Shown: positions 52,601-63,955, counted from the first letter of the stretch. The stretch is DNA of 64,000 nucleotides from Caprimulgus europaeus (GCA_907165065.1 OU015532.1:31748339-31812338); one strand, 5' to 3'. The notes: generated from the sequence alone by a model not told the origin. A program made the numbers and translations.

Positions 52601-55600
52601 TTTTTGAGTAAAGAATAATTCTGTTTTTCATTAAAGGTGAGAGTAAAAAAAAACAAATCTGTTTTGGATTTTCAGGTTATGTTTTGTCTCAGTTATTTAT
52701 AAATTTCAGTATGTCTATTAATTTATACCATAAAATATGAGTGTGATTTAGGGCTTTACTAGTGCAAAACTGGAGGTTCTATAGAACAGTTACCTGGAAT
52801 TACCCTACATGTTATATTTCAAGACATTTTACAGGAATAAGACCTATTGCAGACAGCAAGCAGCATCCCTGACCCTTAAGGAAATATATCAAAATCTGTG
52901 TATTGGTACATTATGAGCCCTGTCACAATTCCAAAAACTTATTAAATAGGTTAAATTTACTGCACTACCAATTTTCTTCTTTGTTGCTCACTACTGATCT
53001 GTTGCTCATTACTTTGCACTTTATTTGGGAACTCTAACTCTTACAGAATTACAGACTTTTTTCTATAATGGACCAAAATAAAAGTAGTAGAGATAGTGGT
53101 AGTAAGCATACTCAAAATATTATTAGCCAGGAATATTGTCATTGATGATGTGCAGATGACCCTGCACCATCTTCAGAACATTGCCAGGGTCCTCACACCA
53201 CTTCTAATCCTTTGTTTCACTTTTCTCTAGAGGACAACTGCTCAAAGGGTCAGTGGTTCTGAAATCTTTAAAATTCCAGCCAATTTTCTGTAATTTGGAT
53301 GGAAATTATGCCTCTGAAGTAGACCAAAAATGTTATTTGAGTATAAAGCTTGTTTGTGGCATTTCACAAATATGTATAATGAGCTTTATATTAACCATAA
53401 TCACGCTATTTAAAAATGTTAAAATAATGAGGGTTTCATAAAAACCGCTCTGAATTCTAAAATTTCAGGATAGGAAAATCGAACATTAATATCTGAAAAC
53501 TCACAGGGGAAATGTGTTATTAATTATTTTTCTGATTTAAAAGTTGCAAAGAAGGCAAAAACAATGCCAAAAATTTGTTAACTTAAAATAGAGAAATTTA
53601 AACTAGAAAAATATATAAAATCAATAATAATAATAAAAAACCCTCAAAATCTTTCATGCCAGTTTTCAGCATGAGAAAAATTGTCACATTGAAATATTTA
53701 ATATTTACCACCATGTTAGGAAGTGTCTATATCACGTCTGCGTTCATGCACAGCATGCTAGTAAGTTTAAACCTAGCTCTGAATGAGTTCAGTCAAAAAA
53801 CCTCAGACATTTCAGCAACAGAAAGTTAGGGCTTCTAGCCTAGTAATGAATCACTGCTGTAAACCATTACCATTTCACTCCTTGCTGCCAACCCACAATG
53901 TACATGTTCCCTGTTGGCCTCCTTATCCATCCTTCGAGTGTGTATAACTGACAACATAAAATATCATTTCTTGTGCAACCTTTCCACACTTCCACTAAGT
54001 ATAAGGTATTTTTTTTTCCTTTTCTTCTGAAGTTATTTTCCCAAGGCTCTTTCTGATGATCTGGGAGTTCAGCAAATCTGAGACTCTCAGCTTCTGTATT
54101 CGAAGTATTACATTTGAAGTACTTAAATTTTAGGGGATTTTAAAATGCTTTGGAACTTTAACTCTGGGCATTGACATGTGTAAATACACTTATGAGGAAA
54201 TCTGCAATATATATATTGTTTTGACAGTTTTGCTTTACTATACCATGTGTGATCCTCAAAATCATATTATCATACTTTAATTTTATATATGGCATTTTAA
54301 AAAACATAATTTCTTTATGGCTCAGGGGCCAAAGAAGATTCCTGACTCACATTTTCCTGGAATACTCTGTACAGGAAATGTATGACATTTTCAAGAATTA
54401 AATCTTTAATTTTCGCATTTCTGGGGATGCCTGTGGTAGAGCATGCATCTGTGCAGTGAAATGGCACAATGCAGAGAAATTAGCATTAAGTGTTAACCAA
54501 GTCTTCTCCAAAATTATAAGTAGTTTGATTTCATCAGCATGATTATGTGCACTCAGCATTTATGAGTGGCCTGACATATTTCTGCAAAAGCAACATCACT
54601 CCAGCACTGAGCTGTTGCTTTCAGATCTGAGCTTTTATCACCACATTAGAGCTCCCTTGTGTGCTCCTCTATACAGTATTGGTTGGAACCAGAGATTTCT
54701 GTATCTTATTAAAACGTGCAGTGCAAGCACGACTTCAAAGGATAAGGATGTATTCTTACTCTTCCTTTGCTTATAAATAAACAGAGGGACAGAGCAATAA
54801 AAGTTTAAAATGCCTTAGGAATCATTTTTTTTCATCCTCTACCACCTGCAAAAAATGTGTTTGTCCAATAGTGTTCAATGACAGCAACAGAACTGTGATA
54901 GAGTGCAAATCTGACTCAGGTCAAAGCTTTGAAGAGCTACTTCAAATACTGTAATTTCTTAAACAGCTGTTCTCCTGCATCATAACTGGAAGATATTAAT
55001 GTTTGAAATCAACTGAGGAAAAACTGTTCTAGTAGAAGTATCTTGTCAGTAAATTAGGATATATCCTGTAATCTGCTAACCTTTGCAAAATTGTGTAAGT
55101 AGACTGAGTTTAGCTCTCTGAATTCTGTAAATCAGATTTATTTTTCACCATTTATTTTTTATGTGACAGTACACAAAAAACATCATAATACCTCTTGAAA
55201 AGTCCTGAAGTGCACAGTCTTGAAGTAGCTTTTCACATATAATGCCAAAACCAGCCAAAACCACAAAAGATCCTCACTGCTTGAGCCTCTCTGTTTTCTT
55301 TCTTTGACTCTCCATAAATTTCAAAAGAAGTTAAGAAAGTTCATCACCTTGTAGCCCAATAAAATAAATAATCCTCAAGCTTTGAATAGACATCGGCCTG
55401 ATGTTTCGCTTTCTTAATGCTAAGCATTTGCAACCCTTTATGACACTCCTCTTTTCCTTTTCTCTAGTGCAGTATAAAATAGAGAAGAGTAAGAGAGGTG
55501 CTCAATTTGGCTGAGATAGGAAAACTCTTACTTGGCAAAGGAAAGAGAAGTAAGAAAAAAAGCAGAGAGAATCTGCCTTCTCATTTTCAGGATTAAAGCG

Positions 55601-56421
55601 ACAGTATCAGGAGCAATACAGGATGTACAACTGAGAGGACAAAAAGCAGTTTTCTACTTTTTAGTTGATTGATTTTATTTGGGAGGTCATAAAAACACTT
55701 GATATGGAAGAAGTGTGAAGATTTCAGAAATAATTGGGAGAAACTAGGTAAAGCTTTCCACTCACTGTGAGGTTCAGCCTTGTGTGTAATCCTTTCACAG
55801 GGAAACTTGTATGCACATGGACATTGTATTTTCACTGGTGTATAAAAATAGCAGTTCTTTGTATGAAGATACTTATTTTCTTCCACAGCAGGGTATTGCT
55901 ATAGAAAGAAGACTGCTTGGAAATAATACTACTTGATATAGGAAGTAGTTAGAGAACGCAAAATGGGGTATGCAAACTGAGCAACTATAACAGGGTTTTT
56001 TTCTCTATCCAGAACACTCAACCAGTGCTCAGATCCTACAGAATTATTCATCTGGCTTACAGTTTTCTCCTGAATGCTCCCTTTGGGGCAGAAGGGATAG
56101 GGAGTCCCCATAGCTCTTCCCCAGTATGTTGTTTATGGTAATTCAGCTTATTTTCAGCTGCTAACCTCCCCAGGGAGCAGAAATGGGTTTACCTGTGCTT
56201 GCCTGGGAAATACCAGGACAGGAAACCCATGAAATGTACACTAGCTCTGTAGCAGGGAAGAGACCATGGCACTCCTTTTCTCTTAGCTTTAGTATGAGCT
56301 TTATGACCTGCCCAGCCACATAGGCTGAGCACAACTAGTTACAAGCACACTTTGTAAATATTCCTAGGTAAAAAAAATGTCTAAATTTTAGATAGATATC
56401 ACTAAATAACAAACATATTTA
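49675..56421. other. Unique AT-rich noncoding DNA
   Basis: No gene, RNA gene or recognisable mobile element is seen. A somewhat GC-richer segment lies near 53150-53240, but all frames close quickly. Confidence 0.55.
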
Positions 56422-56967
56422 TTCTCCCCCTCTACTCCGCTCTTGTAAGGCCACACATGGAGTACTGCGCCCAGTTCTGGAGCCCCCAACACAAGAAAGA
56501 TACGGATCAGTTAGAACGAGTCCAGAGGAGGCCACAAGGATGATCCGAGGGCTGGAGCACCTCTGCTGTGAGGACAGGCTGAGAAAGATTTGGGGCTGTT
56601 CAGCCTCGAGAAGAGAAGGCTCTGGGGAGATCTTATAGTGGCCTTCCAATACCTGAAGGGGCTACAAGAAAGCTGGGGAGGGACTTTTCACAAGGGCAGT
56701 TAATGACAGGACAAGGGGAAATGGCTTTAAGCTGAAAGATGGTAGGTTTAGATTAGATATTAGGAAGAAATTACTCACTGTGAGGGTGGTGAGACACTGG
56801 AACAGGTTGCCCAAGGAAGTTGTGGATGCCCCCTCCCTGGAAGTGTTCAAAGCCAGGCTGGATGAGGCTTTGAGTATCCTGGTCTAATGGAAGGTGTCCC
56901 TGCTCATGGCAGGGGGGTTGGAGCTAGATGATCTTTAAGATCTCTTCCAACCCTAACATCTTTCTGA
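56422..56967 (+). mobile_element. CR1 LINE, 5'-truncated, first of a tandem pair
   Basis: This begins ATTCTCCCCCTCTACTCC in the C-terminal part of CR1 ORF2. It continues through GAGTACTGCGCCCAGTTCTGG and GAGGGCTGGAGCACCTCTGC to GGCAGGGGGGTTGGAGCTAG and ATGATCTTTAAGATC. It ends with CCAACCCTAAC and no octamer tail. The body is close in type to the minus copy at 58597. The missing tail suggests that the next CR1 arrived in it or that the tail was lost. Coding capacity is gone through frameshifts. Confidence 0.93.
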
Positions 56968-57605
56968 ATATGAGCCAACAGTGTGCACAGATGGCCAAGA
57001 AGTTAAATAGCATCCTGCCTTCTATCAGAAACAGTGTGGCCAGCAGGACTAGGGAAGTGATTGTCCCCCTGTACTTGGCACTGGTGAGGCTGCACCTTAA
57101 GTATTGTGTTTAGTTTTGGGCCCTCCACTACAAGACAGACATTGAGGTGCTTGAGCATGTCCAAACAAGGTCAAGAAAGTTGGTGAAGGGTCTGGAGCAC
57201 AAGTCTTATGAGGAACAACTGGGGGAAATGGCTTTGTTTAGCCTGGAGAAAAGGAGGCGGAGGGGAGACCTCATCGCTCTCTACAACTACCTGAAAGGAA
57301 GCTGTAGCAAGGTGGGTGTTGGTCTCTTCTCCCAAGTAACGAGCAATAGAACAAGCGGAAACAACCTCAAGTTGTATCAGTAAGGGTTTAGATTTAATAT
57401 TAGGAAAAAATTATTCACTGAAAGGGTTGTCAAGCATTTGAACAGGCTGCCCAGGGAAGTGGTTGAGGCACCACCACTAAATCAGATCCCTAAGCATCAC
57501 ACCTACACATGTGATTTAGTGGTGGACTTGGCAGTGTTAGGTTAACAGTTGGACATGGTGATCTTGAAGGTCTTTTCCAACCTAAATGATTCTATGATTC
57601 TATGA
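56968..57605 (+). mobile_element. CR1 LINE, 5'-truncated, second of a tandem pair
   Basis: The copy starts at ATGAGCCAACAGTGTGCAC (MSQQCA in CR1). It continues through [18 protein letters not shown], a stop at 57112, and then [18 protein letters not shown] and [18 protein letters not shown]. The 3' end is GTGATCTTGAAGGTC, TTTTCCAACCTAAATG and ATTCTATGATTCTATGA. The 3' UTR wording differs from the first copy, so it belongs to another subfamily. Near 57471-57525 the normal CR1 sequence is replaced by an inverted copy of the neighbouring segment (see findings). Confidence 0.94.
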
Positions 57606-58594
57606 AATGTTTCTGAATGAGAAATACAGTAAATTATACTGAAATAAAAAGTATAATGCTCAGGCAGGTGTTGATCTCCCATGAATGATATTTTGTGTAA
57701 GTAGCTTGGAAAATCAACTTTCAGATCTGTTTACCCAAGTACTCGGTGATTTTGTAAGAGTAACTGGAAAGAAAAGAGATGAAAGCTGAGACCACTACTG
57801 ACCTCCAGCACTAAAATGAGAGCAGTAATGAGGCTGTTACAAAATGAGCCTTGGATTTAGCTACATGCCAGCAAACAACAAAGTGCAAATGCAGTCCACT
57901 ACTTTAGCTTCCTGGACTCATTTTTTACCAGAGCAATGCATAGAGGCTTCTGAAAAACTATGGATAAAGAGTACTTTTAATGGATGTATCTCATCACAGT
58001 TTTTAAATAGCTGGTTTATATTCCTTTCTTACCACAGGAACCAAGATGGAGATTAAGAATAAGATGTAAATTTCACATTTTCTTACTTTTATTTTCCCTT
58101 ATAGAGCAGTGACTACTCTTTTGAACGATAATCTATTATTTCTGATAGAAATATTCTTCCACAGGTAGCTTAGTCCTAGTCAAAAATATGCATATTACTC
58201 TGAAGTCTGAATTATTCCTTTGAAATAGCAGTGTGGTTGGACAAGAAGACCATGGGCTATGTTTTTGCTTCACAAGCCATAGACACATAGATTATTTAAC
58301 TTACTGTGATTTGGTAATTTTACACAAGTTAAAAATCAAAATAGATAACCTCAACCTACTTGCCAGCATTCTCTAAAGTACCTCTGTATGGATAAATGTA
58401 TTTCCATTAACTTGACTACACAGAAGAAGTAACAGGAAGGCATAAAATCTCACAAAAAGAAATCCCAGACTTAACCCTAGTGGACAGGATTTTTTTTTTT
58501 TTTTCCTGAGGTAAATTGATGTATAAAACTAAACTTGAATGTAAATAAACTAAGTTATTTAATAATATGTTGATTGGTCTTGATCTGTGTAAAT
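57606..58594. other. Unique noncoding DNA between CR1 copies
   Basis: AT-rich, with a T run at 58489-58504. The frame at 57844-58056 (70 codons) has no recognisable features. Confidence 0.6.
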
Positions 58595-58596
58595 AT

Positions 58597-58652
58597 CATA
58601 GAATCATAGAATCATAGAATCATAGAATCATAGAATCATAGAATCATAGAAT
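58597..58652 (-). repeat. CR1 tail: seven exact CATAGAAT octamers
   Basis: Seven identical copies of CATAGAAT (ATTCTATG on the element's strand) form the 3' tail of the CR1 that follows. The absence of substitutions suggests a fairly young insertion or slippage expansion of the tail. Confidence 0.97.
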
Positions 58653-59068
58653 GGTTAGAGTTGGAAGGGACCTCAAAGATCATCTAGCTCCAACCCCCCT
58701 GCCATCAGCAGGGACACCTTTCACTAGACCAGGATACTCAAAGCCTCATCCCACGTGGCCTTGAACACTTCCAGGGAGGGGGCATCCACAACTTCTCTGG
58801 GCAACCTGTTCCAGTGTCTCACCACCCCCACAGTAAAGAATTTCTTCCTCTTCCAGCTTAAAGCCATTGCCCCTTGTTCATCACTACCAGCCCTTGTAAA
58901 AAGACCCTCCCCAGCTTTCTTGTAGCCCCTTCAGGTACTGGAAGGCCGCTATAAGATCTCCCCAAAGCCTTCTCTTTTCCAGGCTGAACAGTCCCAACTC
59001 TTTCAGCCTGTCCTCATAGGATAGGTCTTTCAGCCCTCGGATCATCCTCATGACCCTCCTCTGGACTC
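58597..59068 (-). mobile_element. CR1 LINE, 5'-truncated, long tail
   Basis: From low to high coordinate: the octamer tail, GGTTAGAGTTGGAAGGGACC, CAACCCCCCTGCCATCAGC, GGCCTTGAACACTTCCAGGG, and GCAACCTGTTCCAGTGTCTC. Then come CCAGGCTGAACAGTCCCAAC and CATGACCCTCCTCTGGACTC. This is the reverse complement of the last roughly 415 bp of a CR1 plus its tail, of the same general type as the plus copy at 56422. It stops abruptly at GGACTC, where a different CR1 subfamily in the same orientation begins with no spacer. Confidence 0.95.
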
Positions 59069-59731
59069 AAACAACCAACACCCCCAGGTCCTTTTCCACT
59101 GGGCAGTTTCCCAGCCACTCCTCCCCGAGCCTGTAACATTGCATGGGGTTGTTGTGCAAAAAAGTGCAGGATGGCCACAGGACTTGGCCTTTTTGAACTT
59201 CATACAAATGGCCTCAGTCCACCGATCCAGCCTGTCTAGGTCCCTCTGTAATGCCTTTCTACCCTTGAGTAGATCAACATTGCCACCCTACTTGGTGTCA
59301 TCTGCAAACTTACTGAGGATGCACTCTATCCCCTCGTCCAGATCATTGATAAAATTATTAAACAGAACTGTCCCCAATACTGAGCCCTGGGGAACACCAC
59401 TTGTGACCAACCGGCAACTGGATTTACCTCCATTCATCACAACTCTTTGGGCCTGGCCATCCAGCCACTTTTTTATCCAGTAAAGAGTACACTAGTTCAA
59501 GCTATGAGCAGTCAGTTACTGCAGGAGAATGTTGTAGGAAATGATGTCAAAGGCTTTACTAATGTCTAGAGCCTTTTCCTCATCCACTAAGGAGGCCACC
59601 TGGTCATAGAAGGAGATCAGTTGTTCAAGCAGGACCTGCCTTTTTGTAAACCTGTGCTGACTGGGCCTGATCACCTGAGTTGTCCTGTACATGCTCCATG
59701 ATGGCACTCAGGATGATCTGGTCCATCACAT
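59069..59731 (-). mobile_element. CR1 LINE, minus copy, 3' segment (split element)
   Basis: Reverse-complement CR1 covering the reverse-transcriptase core. It includes CACCCCCAGGTCC, TGTCATCTGCAAACTTACTG (the FADD region), GCCCTGGGGAACACCACTTG and CTTTGGGCCTGGCCATCCAG. The usual bases between GTCTAG and GCCTTTTCCTCATCC near 59565-59570 are shortened, implying a small deletion. Its own 3' end is missing; the CR1 at 58597 lies there instead. The element is interrupted at about 59731 by a plus-strand CR1 and continues at about 60920. Confidence 0.93.
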
Positions 59732-60919
59732 AATGTTACCCACCTAGTTAAACAAGGGAAGCCAGTTAATGTAATCTTTTTGGACCTCAGTAAAGTCTTT
59801 GATACCATCTCTCACAGTATCCTCCTGGATAAACTGTCCAACATACAGCTCAATAAACCCATATTGCTATAGGTGAGCAATTGGCTGACGGGTCAGGCTC
59901 AAAGGGTTCTAGTCAATGGGGTTTCATCGGGCTGGTGAGCGGTCACTTGTGGGGTCCCGCAGGGATCCATCCTGGGGCCAGAGCTCTTTAATGTCTACAT
60001 CAATGACTTGGATACTGGACTTGAAGGACTGCTAACTACATTTGCTGCTGACACCAAACTGGGAGAAGCAGTGGACACTCTCAAGGGCAGAAAGGCCCTG
60101 CAGAGAGATCTAGATAAACTAGAGAGCTGGGCAATCACCAACCGTATGAATTTTAACAAGGGCAGGTGCCAGATCTTGCTGGACATGACAACCCTGGACA
60201 CACACACAGACTGGGGAATGGGAGGATGGAGAGCAACCCTGCAGAAAAGGACCTGGGAGTTCTGGTTGATGGCAAGTTGAACATGAGCCAACAGTGTGCC
60301 CTGGCTGCCAAGAGGACCAACCATGTCCTGGGGTGCATCCAGCACTGCGCTGTGAGCCGGTGGAGGGAGGTGATTGTCCCACTCTGCTCTGCACTGGTGC
60401 AGCCTCACCTCGAGTACTGGGTGCAGTTTTGGGCAGCACAGTATAAAAAGGACCTAAAGCTCCTGTGTCCAGAGGAGGGCCACAAGACTGGTGAAGGGTT
60501 TAGAGGGGAAGCCATATGGAGACTTCAGGAGAGGCTCAAGTCACTTGGATTATTCAGCCTGGAGAAGAGACTGAGAGAATATTTCATCACAGTCTATAAC
60601 TTCCTCAAAAGGGGAAGAGAATGGGCAGGTGCTGATCTCTGGTGACCAATGATAGGAACAGGGGAAATGTCAGGAGGATGTGCCAGGGATGTTTATGTTG
60701 GACATTAGGAAAAGGTTCTTCACCCAGAGGGTGGTGGAGCACTGGAACAGGCTCCCCAGGGGGGTGGTCATGGCACCAAGCCTGAAAATATTCAAGAAGC
60801 ATTTGGACAAGGCCCTCAGACACATGGTCTGAATCTTGGGATTGTCCTATGCTAGGGCAAGAGTTGGACTCAATGATCTTTGTGGGTCCTTTTACACTCA
60901 CAATATTCTATGATTCTAT
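59732..60919 (+). mobile_element. CR1 LINE, plus copy nested inside a minus CR1
   Basis: This contains reverse-transcriptase motifs: VNVIFLDLSKVFDTISHS (the motif A Asp is kept), CGVPQGSILGPELFNVYI, and FAADTKL in place of FADDTKL. The first catalytic Asp is thus replaced by Ala (GCT at 60047-60049). A stop follows LNKPILL near 59869 and several frame changes follow. The C-terminal region (MSQQCALAAKRTNHVLG) and the 3' UTR lead to ACTCAATGATCTTTGTGGG and ATTCTATGATTCTATA at 60906-60919. At about 1.19 kb it is among the longest CR1 copies here. It split the minus CR1 and is younger than it. Confidence 0.95.
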
Positions 60920-61035
60920 AACATTCACCAACATGGAGGTCAGATTGACAGACCCGTGGTTTCCCAGGTCCTCCTTCCAGCTTTTCTTGTAGATGGGCCT
61001 CACAGTTGTAACTTCCAGTCAACTGGGATCATCAT
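60920..61035 (-). mobile_element. CR1 LINE, minus copy, 5' segment (split element)
   Basis: This is the remainder of the element at 59069-59731. ACATTCACCAACATGGAGG, TCAGATTGACAGACCC and CTTCTTCCAG-like wording resemble the reverse complement of CR1 just upstream of the part that ends at 59731. TCTTGTAGATGGGCCTCAC and CCAGTCAACTGGGATC follow, and the copy fades near 61035. The continuity across the inserted element supports nesting. Confidence 0.88.
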
Positions 61036-62904
61036 GACTTCTTGTTCTTATAATACTACCCAGAATACTCACCTGAGGTTTCTTTTGCAATTGAAAGCAT
61101 ATTTTACAGTATTTTAATTGTGTTTTTTATTCTACTTATGCAAAAAAAAAATCTTTCTGAGAATGTGCAATTTACTTGATCAGTCTCTGTTAATAACATT
61201 TGCAATGTTTTATTTCCAATTAGTTAATCTTCTGCAGTTACATGTAATCTCCATGCTGTATTGTGTCAAAAAGAGATAAAATTAATTCCAAAATAAGATT
61301 AATTAAAATATCTGAAAATCTGTGTTACATATTAATGTGTAAAAAAGCATAATTCTTAAGAACTGGTGTTTTGACCTGAAAAAAAAATAGAATAAATGGA
61401 TTACTATTAAATTAATGGCATAATTAGCTCTTCTGTCCACAGATTTCAAAGGACATGAATAGCACTTTCTTTATTTGCAGACGGAAGAACTGAATAATAG
61501 AAACTGGCAGGTGTCTAGTGGTTAACCTGAAGATTCAGTACTTCTTATTTTTCTGAGCTTGCCCACACTGGTCTACAGTGACTTATAGGTAGTAGGATGA
61601 TCCTGTTTATCTCATGGAATAGCATCCGGAAGGTGCTGAGCGTAAATCACTTACAGGTAAAGGATGTCATTTTGGCCATGAATTCCACCAAGATAAATTT
61701 CATGCATAAATTGAAGCCTAAACTGAAATCTGTGTACACTCAGACCTTGATGAGCTGTGTTTTATTTTATTCAGATGACCAGCAAAATATCAATGTACTT
61801 TTAAGAATCCATGTAAGTTCTTGGAACAGATTTTAATGGTGTATTGATTCTCTGTCTGGAATGAAATTCAGTCTGAACAGTTCTCAGTCCTAGATAAATG
61901 CCCTTAACATTAATATATGTTTCCATAAATAAATATAAGTTTATTATCAAGTTCTTTCACGGTTATTTCGAATTTTAATGTTTCATTATTTTCTGATTAA
62001 AAGTAAAACTGTACTCTGGGAACTAGTAGACATTTTAAATCAGCTTCATTATTATAAAATAAAAAACTGTAAGCACACAGATGTATTCTATGTGTATTGA
62101 TGCCTGTCCTAAAGTTTCATTTAATGGAATCCATTAATGAAATTCATATTTCTATGTACCACCATGTCTTTCTGCTGTACCACTTTGATTTTATAAATAA
62201 TTTTGCATTCATATGTTCCAAAACCAGGCAATGCATAAAGAGTTGTCTTAAAGATATGTTAAAGGATTGTATGTGCTATGGTATCTTTAGGCTTAATTTC
62301 CATTGATTTAAGCCTTCTCAGATGAGTAAAGTTTCCTTAGGATGAGTTTTCTTCCTTTCTAAGTAATTTGTAGTGGTCATAGAAACAAGTGATTTTCCAA
62401 AGTCCAGACAAGCATGAGGAATATTGTCCTTCTACAGCTGAATTACCAGCTCTCACAGAACTTAATAGGATTTTTTATCATGCACATTCAAGGACAATAT
62501 TTGGTCTTGCTGAGGACAAGCATGCAATGTAAGTTCTGCCAGTGTAATATACATCTGACCTGCAATATCCCAGCTATTTCAGATGTGAGCCCCTCTCAGA
62601 CAAAGCCTTTTAATTATGGCAAATTATATGGTGGTTTTGCGAAGGGGATAAAACATCCAAAAGGAATGAGTCTATGATGAGAACTAGATGTGAAATAGCT
62701 GATGCCTCACCTTTTCTTAGCTGTGCCTTTCTTTTTTTATCTGTGTTAAAATTAATTACATTCTCTGTAGCTTTACCACTACAAAACAGAGAAGTTTTTG
62801 CACAAAAGAAAGGAGATAGTTGGGTTTTATTTCTGCAAATGGTTCTTTTAGAATCAGAGGTGAAAGAGAATTGTTCCAAATCTCATGGTTTAAAGCAATA
62901 CTAA
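61036..62904. other. Unique AT-rich noncoding DNA
   Basis: No gene is seen. Frames of 69-87 codons (61597-61836, 62097-62306, 62414-62677) have no recognised domain. Confidence 0.55.
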
Positions 62905-63654
62905 TAAATGAGAAGGGGCATATGGTGAAAATTGATATGGAGAAGCCTGAAAAACTCAACATTTTTACCTCAGTTTTCACTGACAATTGTTCTTCACACA
63001 TCTCTCTAGTCCCTGAATCTCAAGGGGATTTGGGGAGTTGGGGAACAAAGTCTAACCCTTTGTAGGAGAAGATCAAATTCAAGACCACCTGAGAAACACG
63101 AAAATACCCAAGTCCATGAGACCTGATGAGATACATCTCAGGGTCCTGAAGGAACTGGCAGATGAAATTGCTAAGCCACTCTTCATCATATCTGAAAAGT
63201 CATGGCAGTCAGGCAAAGTCCACAGCGACTGGAAAAAAGGAAACCACACCAATTTTTTATAAAGACATGGATCTGTTAGAGTCGGTCCAGAGGAGGGTCA
63301 TGAAAATGATCCAAGGGCTGGAACAGCTCTCCTAAAAAGAAAGACTGAGAGAGTTACAATTATTTAGTCTGGAGAAGGGTTTGAGGGGACCTTATTTTGG
63401 TCTTTCTGTACTTAAAGGGCACTTCTAAGATAGAGAGAGGCTTTTTACCAAAGCCATGCAAAAACATGACCCCTTTATCAAAGAGGTCATGTTTTTAAGC
63501 TAGAAGAGATGAGATTTATATTAGATATAGGGAAGAAATTCTTTACTACGAGACTGGTGAGACTGGACCAAGTTGCCCAGAGAAGCTGTGGATGTCCTAT
63601 CCCTGGAAACGTTCAAGGTCAGGTTGGTTGGGGCTTTGAGCAACCTGATGTGAA
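62905..63654 (+). mobile_element. CR1 LINE with internal deletion, plus copy, 5' segment
   Basis: The copy starts in the region between endonuclease and reverse transcriptase (INEKGHMVKIDMEKPEKLN, SVFTDN). It passes through [18 protein letters not shown] and [14 protein letters not shown] to about 63260. There it jumps to the ORF2 C-terminus (DMDLLESVQRRVMKMIQGL), so the reverse-transcriptase core of roughly 1 kb is deleted. It continues through the 3' UTR to TTGAGCAACCTGATG, where a microsatellite and a minus-strand CR1 piece interrupt it. It resumes at about 63956. A short inverted copy lies at 63460-63496. Confidence 0.88.
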
Positions 63655-63660
63655 GAGGAG

Positions 63661-63840
63661 AAGAGAAGAGAAGAGAAGAGAAGAGAAGAGAAGAGAAGAG
63701 AAGAGAAGAGAAGAGAAGAGAAGAGAAGAGAAGAGAAGAGAAGAGAAGAGAAGAGAAGAGAAGAGAAGAGAAGAGAAGAGAAGAGAAGAGAAGAGAAGAG
63801 AAGAGAAGAGAAGAGAAGAGAAGAGAAGAGAAGAGAAGAG
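63661..63840. repeat. (AAGAG)36 perfect pentanucleotide microsatellite
   Basis: Exactly 36 AAGAG units without a single substitution, preceded by an imperfect GAAGAGGAG. The plus strand is all purine. The tract sits where the octamer tail of the adjoining minus-strand CR1 would be. Both strands are open in artificial repeat frames, which are not genes. Confidence 0.99.
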
Positions 63841-63955
63841 TTGGAAGGGACTTACAATGATCATCTACTACAATTGCTTAACCACTTCAGGGCTGACCAA
63901 AAGTTAAATCATATTATTAAGGTCATTGTCCAAATGCTTCTTGAACACTGACAGA
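63841..63955 (-). mobile_element. CR1 LINE 3' fragment nested in a plus CR1
   Basis: TTGGAAGGGACTTACAATG, ATCATCTACTACAATTGC and GTCCAAATGCTTCTTGAACA match the reverse complement of a CR1 3' end. The middle part has drifted. The (AAGAG)n tract lies at its tail side. The flanks on both sides belong to a plus-strand CR1 whose two halves join correctly if this piece is removed. Confidence 0.8.

Noticed and set aside
59995-60439. Antisense frames of 106 and 137 codons
   Set aside because: They are the non-coding strand of the plus-strand CR1; the sense strand carries the reverse-transcriptase motifs.
63509-63907. Charged Arg/Glu/Lys repeat frame and its Leu/Ser/Phe antisense
   Set aside because: Both are artificial translations of the (AAGAG)n microsatellite.
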